From Bacteroidales bacterium (GTDB taxonomy: Bacteria; Bacteroidota; Bacteroidia; Bacteroidales; UBA7960): a stretch of 5,867 nt of DNA. How positions within the stretch are numbered: the first letter of the stretch is position 1; each line of letters starts with the position of its first letter. The stretch is taken from contig SKYG01000138.1 in the NCBI GenBank assembly GCA_007128045.1, forward strand, positions 1-5,867, read 5' to 3'. Below are positions 5,757 to 5,867 of the stretch, piece after piece. A model generated the notes under the pieces. The model did no database searches and had not been told where the DNA came from. It saw nothing but the letters and a program-made list of their open reading frames with translations. Both the position numbers and the translations under genes were made by a program.

Positions 5757-5867
5757 TTATGATGGTAATGGTTTTACTGGCAGCATAAATGAAAACACAG
5801 AGCCTTGGCCCTCTTGGCTCTCTACAAACATTCTGCCCCCATGTTTATCAATAAATTCTTTGCATAG
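5757..5867 (-). CDS. histidine kinase, C-terminal end (5' part outside window)
   Basis: The frame enters from the right edge and gives 36 residues followed by TAA: LCKEFIDKHGGRMFVESQEG and then a GSVFSFMLP ending. This is the last helix and strands of a HATPase_c domain, just after the G2 box (GLGL.LCK..I..HGG...VES..G.GS.F.F.LP). The protein ends eight residues after this core, so it has no C-terminal receiver domain, unlike the kinase downstream. It is separated from the next kinase start by only 19 bases, indicating a tandem kinase operon. The sensor part and the partner regulator are outside the window. Confidence 0.88.
   Translation of the reverse strand, partial: LCKEFIDKHGGRMFVESQEGQGSVFSFMLPVKPLPS

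Overview
The window looks like chromosomal DNA from a member of the Bacteroidota, roughly 40-45% GC by eye. The evidence is two matches to the Bacteroidota -7 promoter box TAnnTTTG on the minus strand, no recognisable Shine-Dalgarno sequences, an oligosaccharide flippase of the type common in that phylum, and PAS/GAF hybrid histidine kinases typical of environmental Bacteroidales-like genomes. No species can be named.

Left part (1-1080, plus strand): the 3' end of a HepT-like toxin gene is followed by about 600 bases of gene wreckage. This holds an unidentified coding scrap, a piece of a metallo-beta-lactamase/rhodanese sulfur-metabolism protein (linker plus the start of the rhodanese domain), and the first ~52 codons of a cytoplasmic GH13 alpha-amylase. 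About 250 bases with no gene follow. The mix of a toxin-antitoxin gene with truncated housekeeping genes beside a tRNA gene suggests a worn integration or recombination hotspot.

Middle (1085-1329): a tRNA-Tyr(GTA) gene on the minus strand has its own TAnnTTTG promoter. Downstream of it lies an elaborate set of hairpins: a strong bidirectional terminator, a central hairpin and a second terminator-like hairpin. A perfect 16-bp inverted repeat brackets the whole set, and its right arm runs into the CCA end of the tRNA.

Right part (1386-5867, minus strand): reading leftward in the direction of transcription there are the last 36 codons of one histidine kinase; a second hybrid kinase (PAS-GAF-GAF-HisKA-HATPase-REC) 19 bases downstream; and, after a 212-base gap with its own promoter box, a complete 498-residue Wzx/MATE-type flippase. 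The hybrid kinase is the most notable object. Its reading frame is open from 5737 to 3095 except for a single in-frame amber codon (TAG, 5468-5470) that cuts the PAS domain, while all catalytic motifs downstream are intact.

I found no convincing new defence system, CRISPR array or intact mobile element. The items most worth a second look are the amber-interrupted kinase, the nested hairpins next to tRNA-Tyr and the gene-fragment mosaic.
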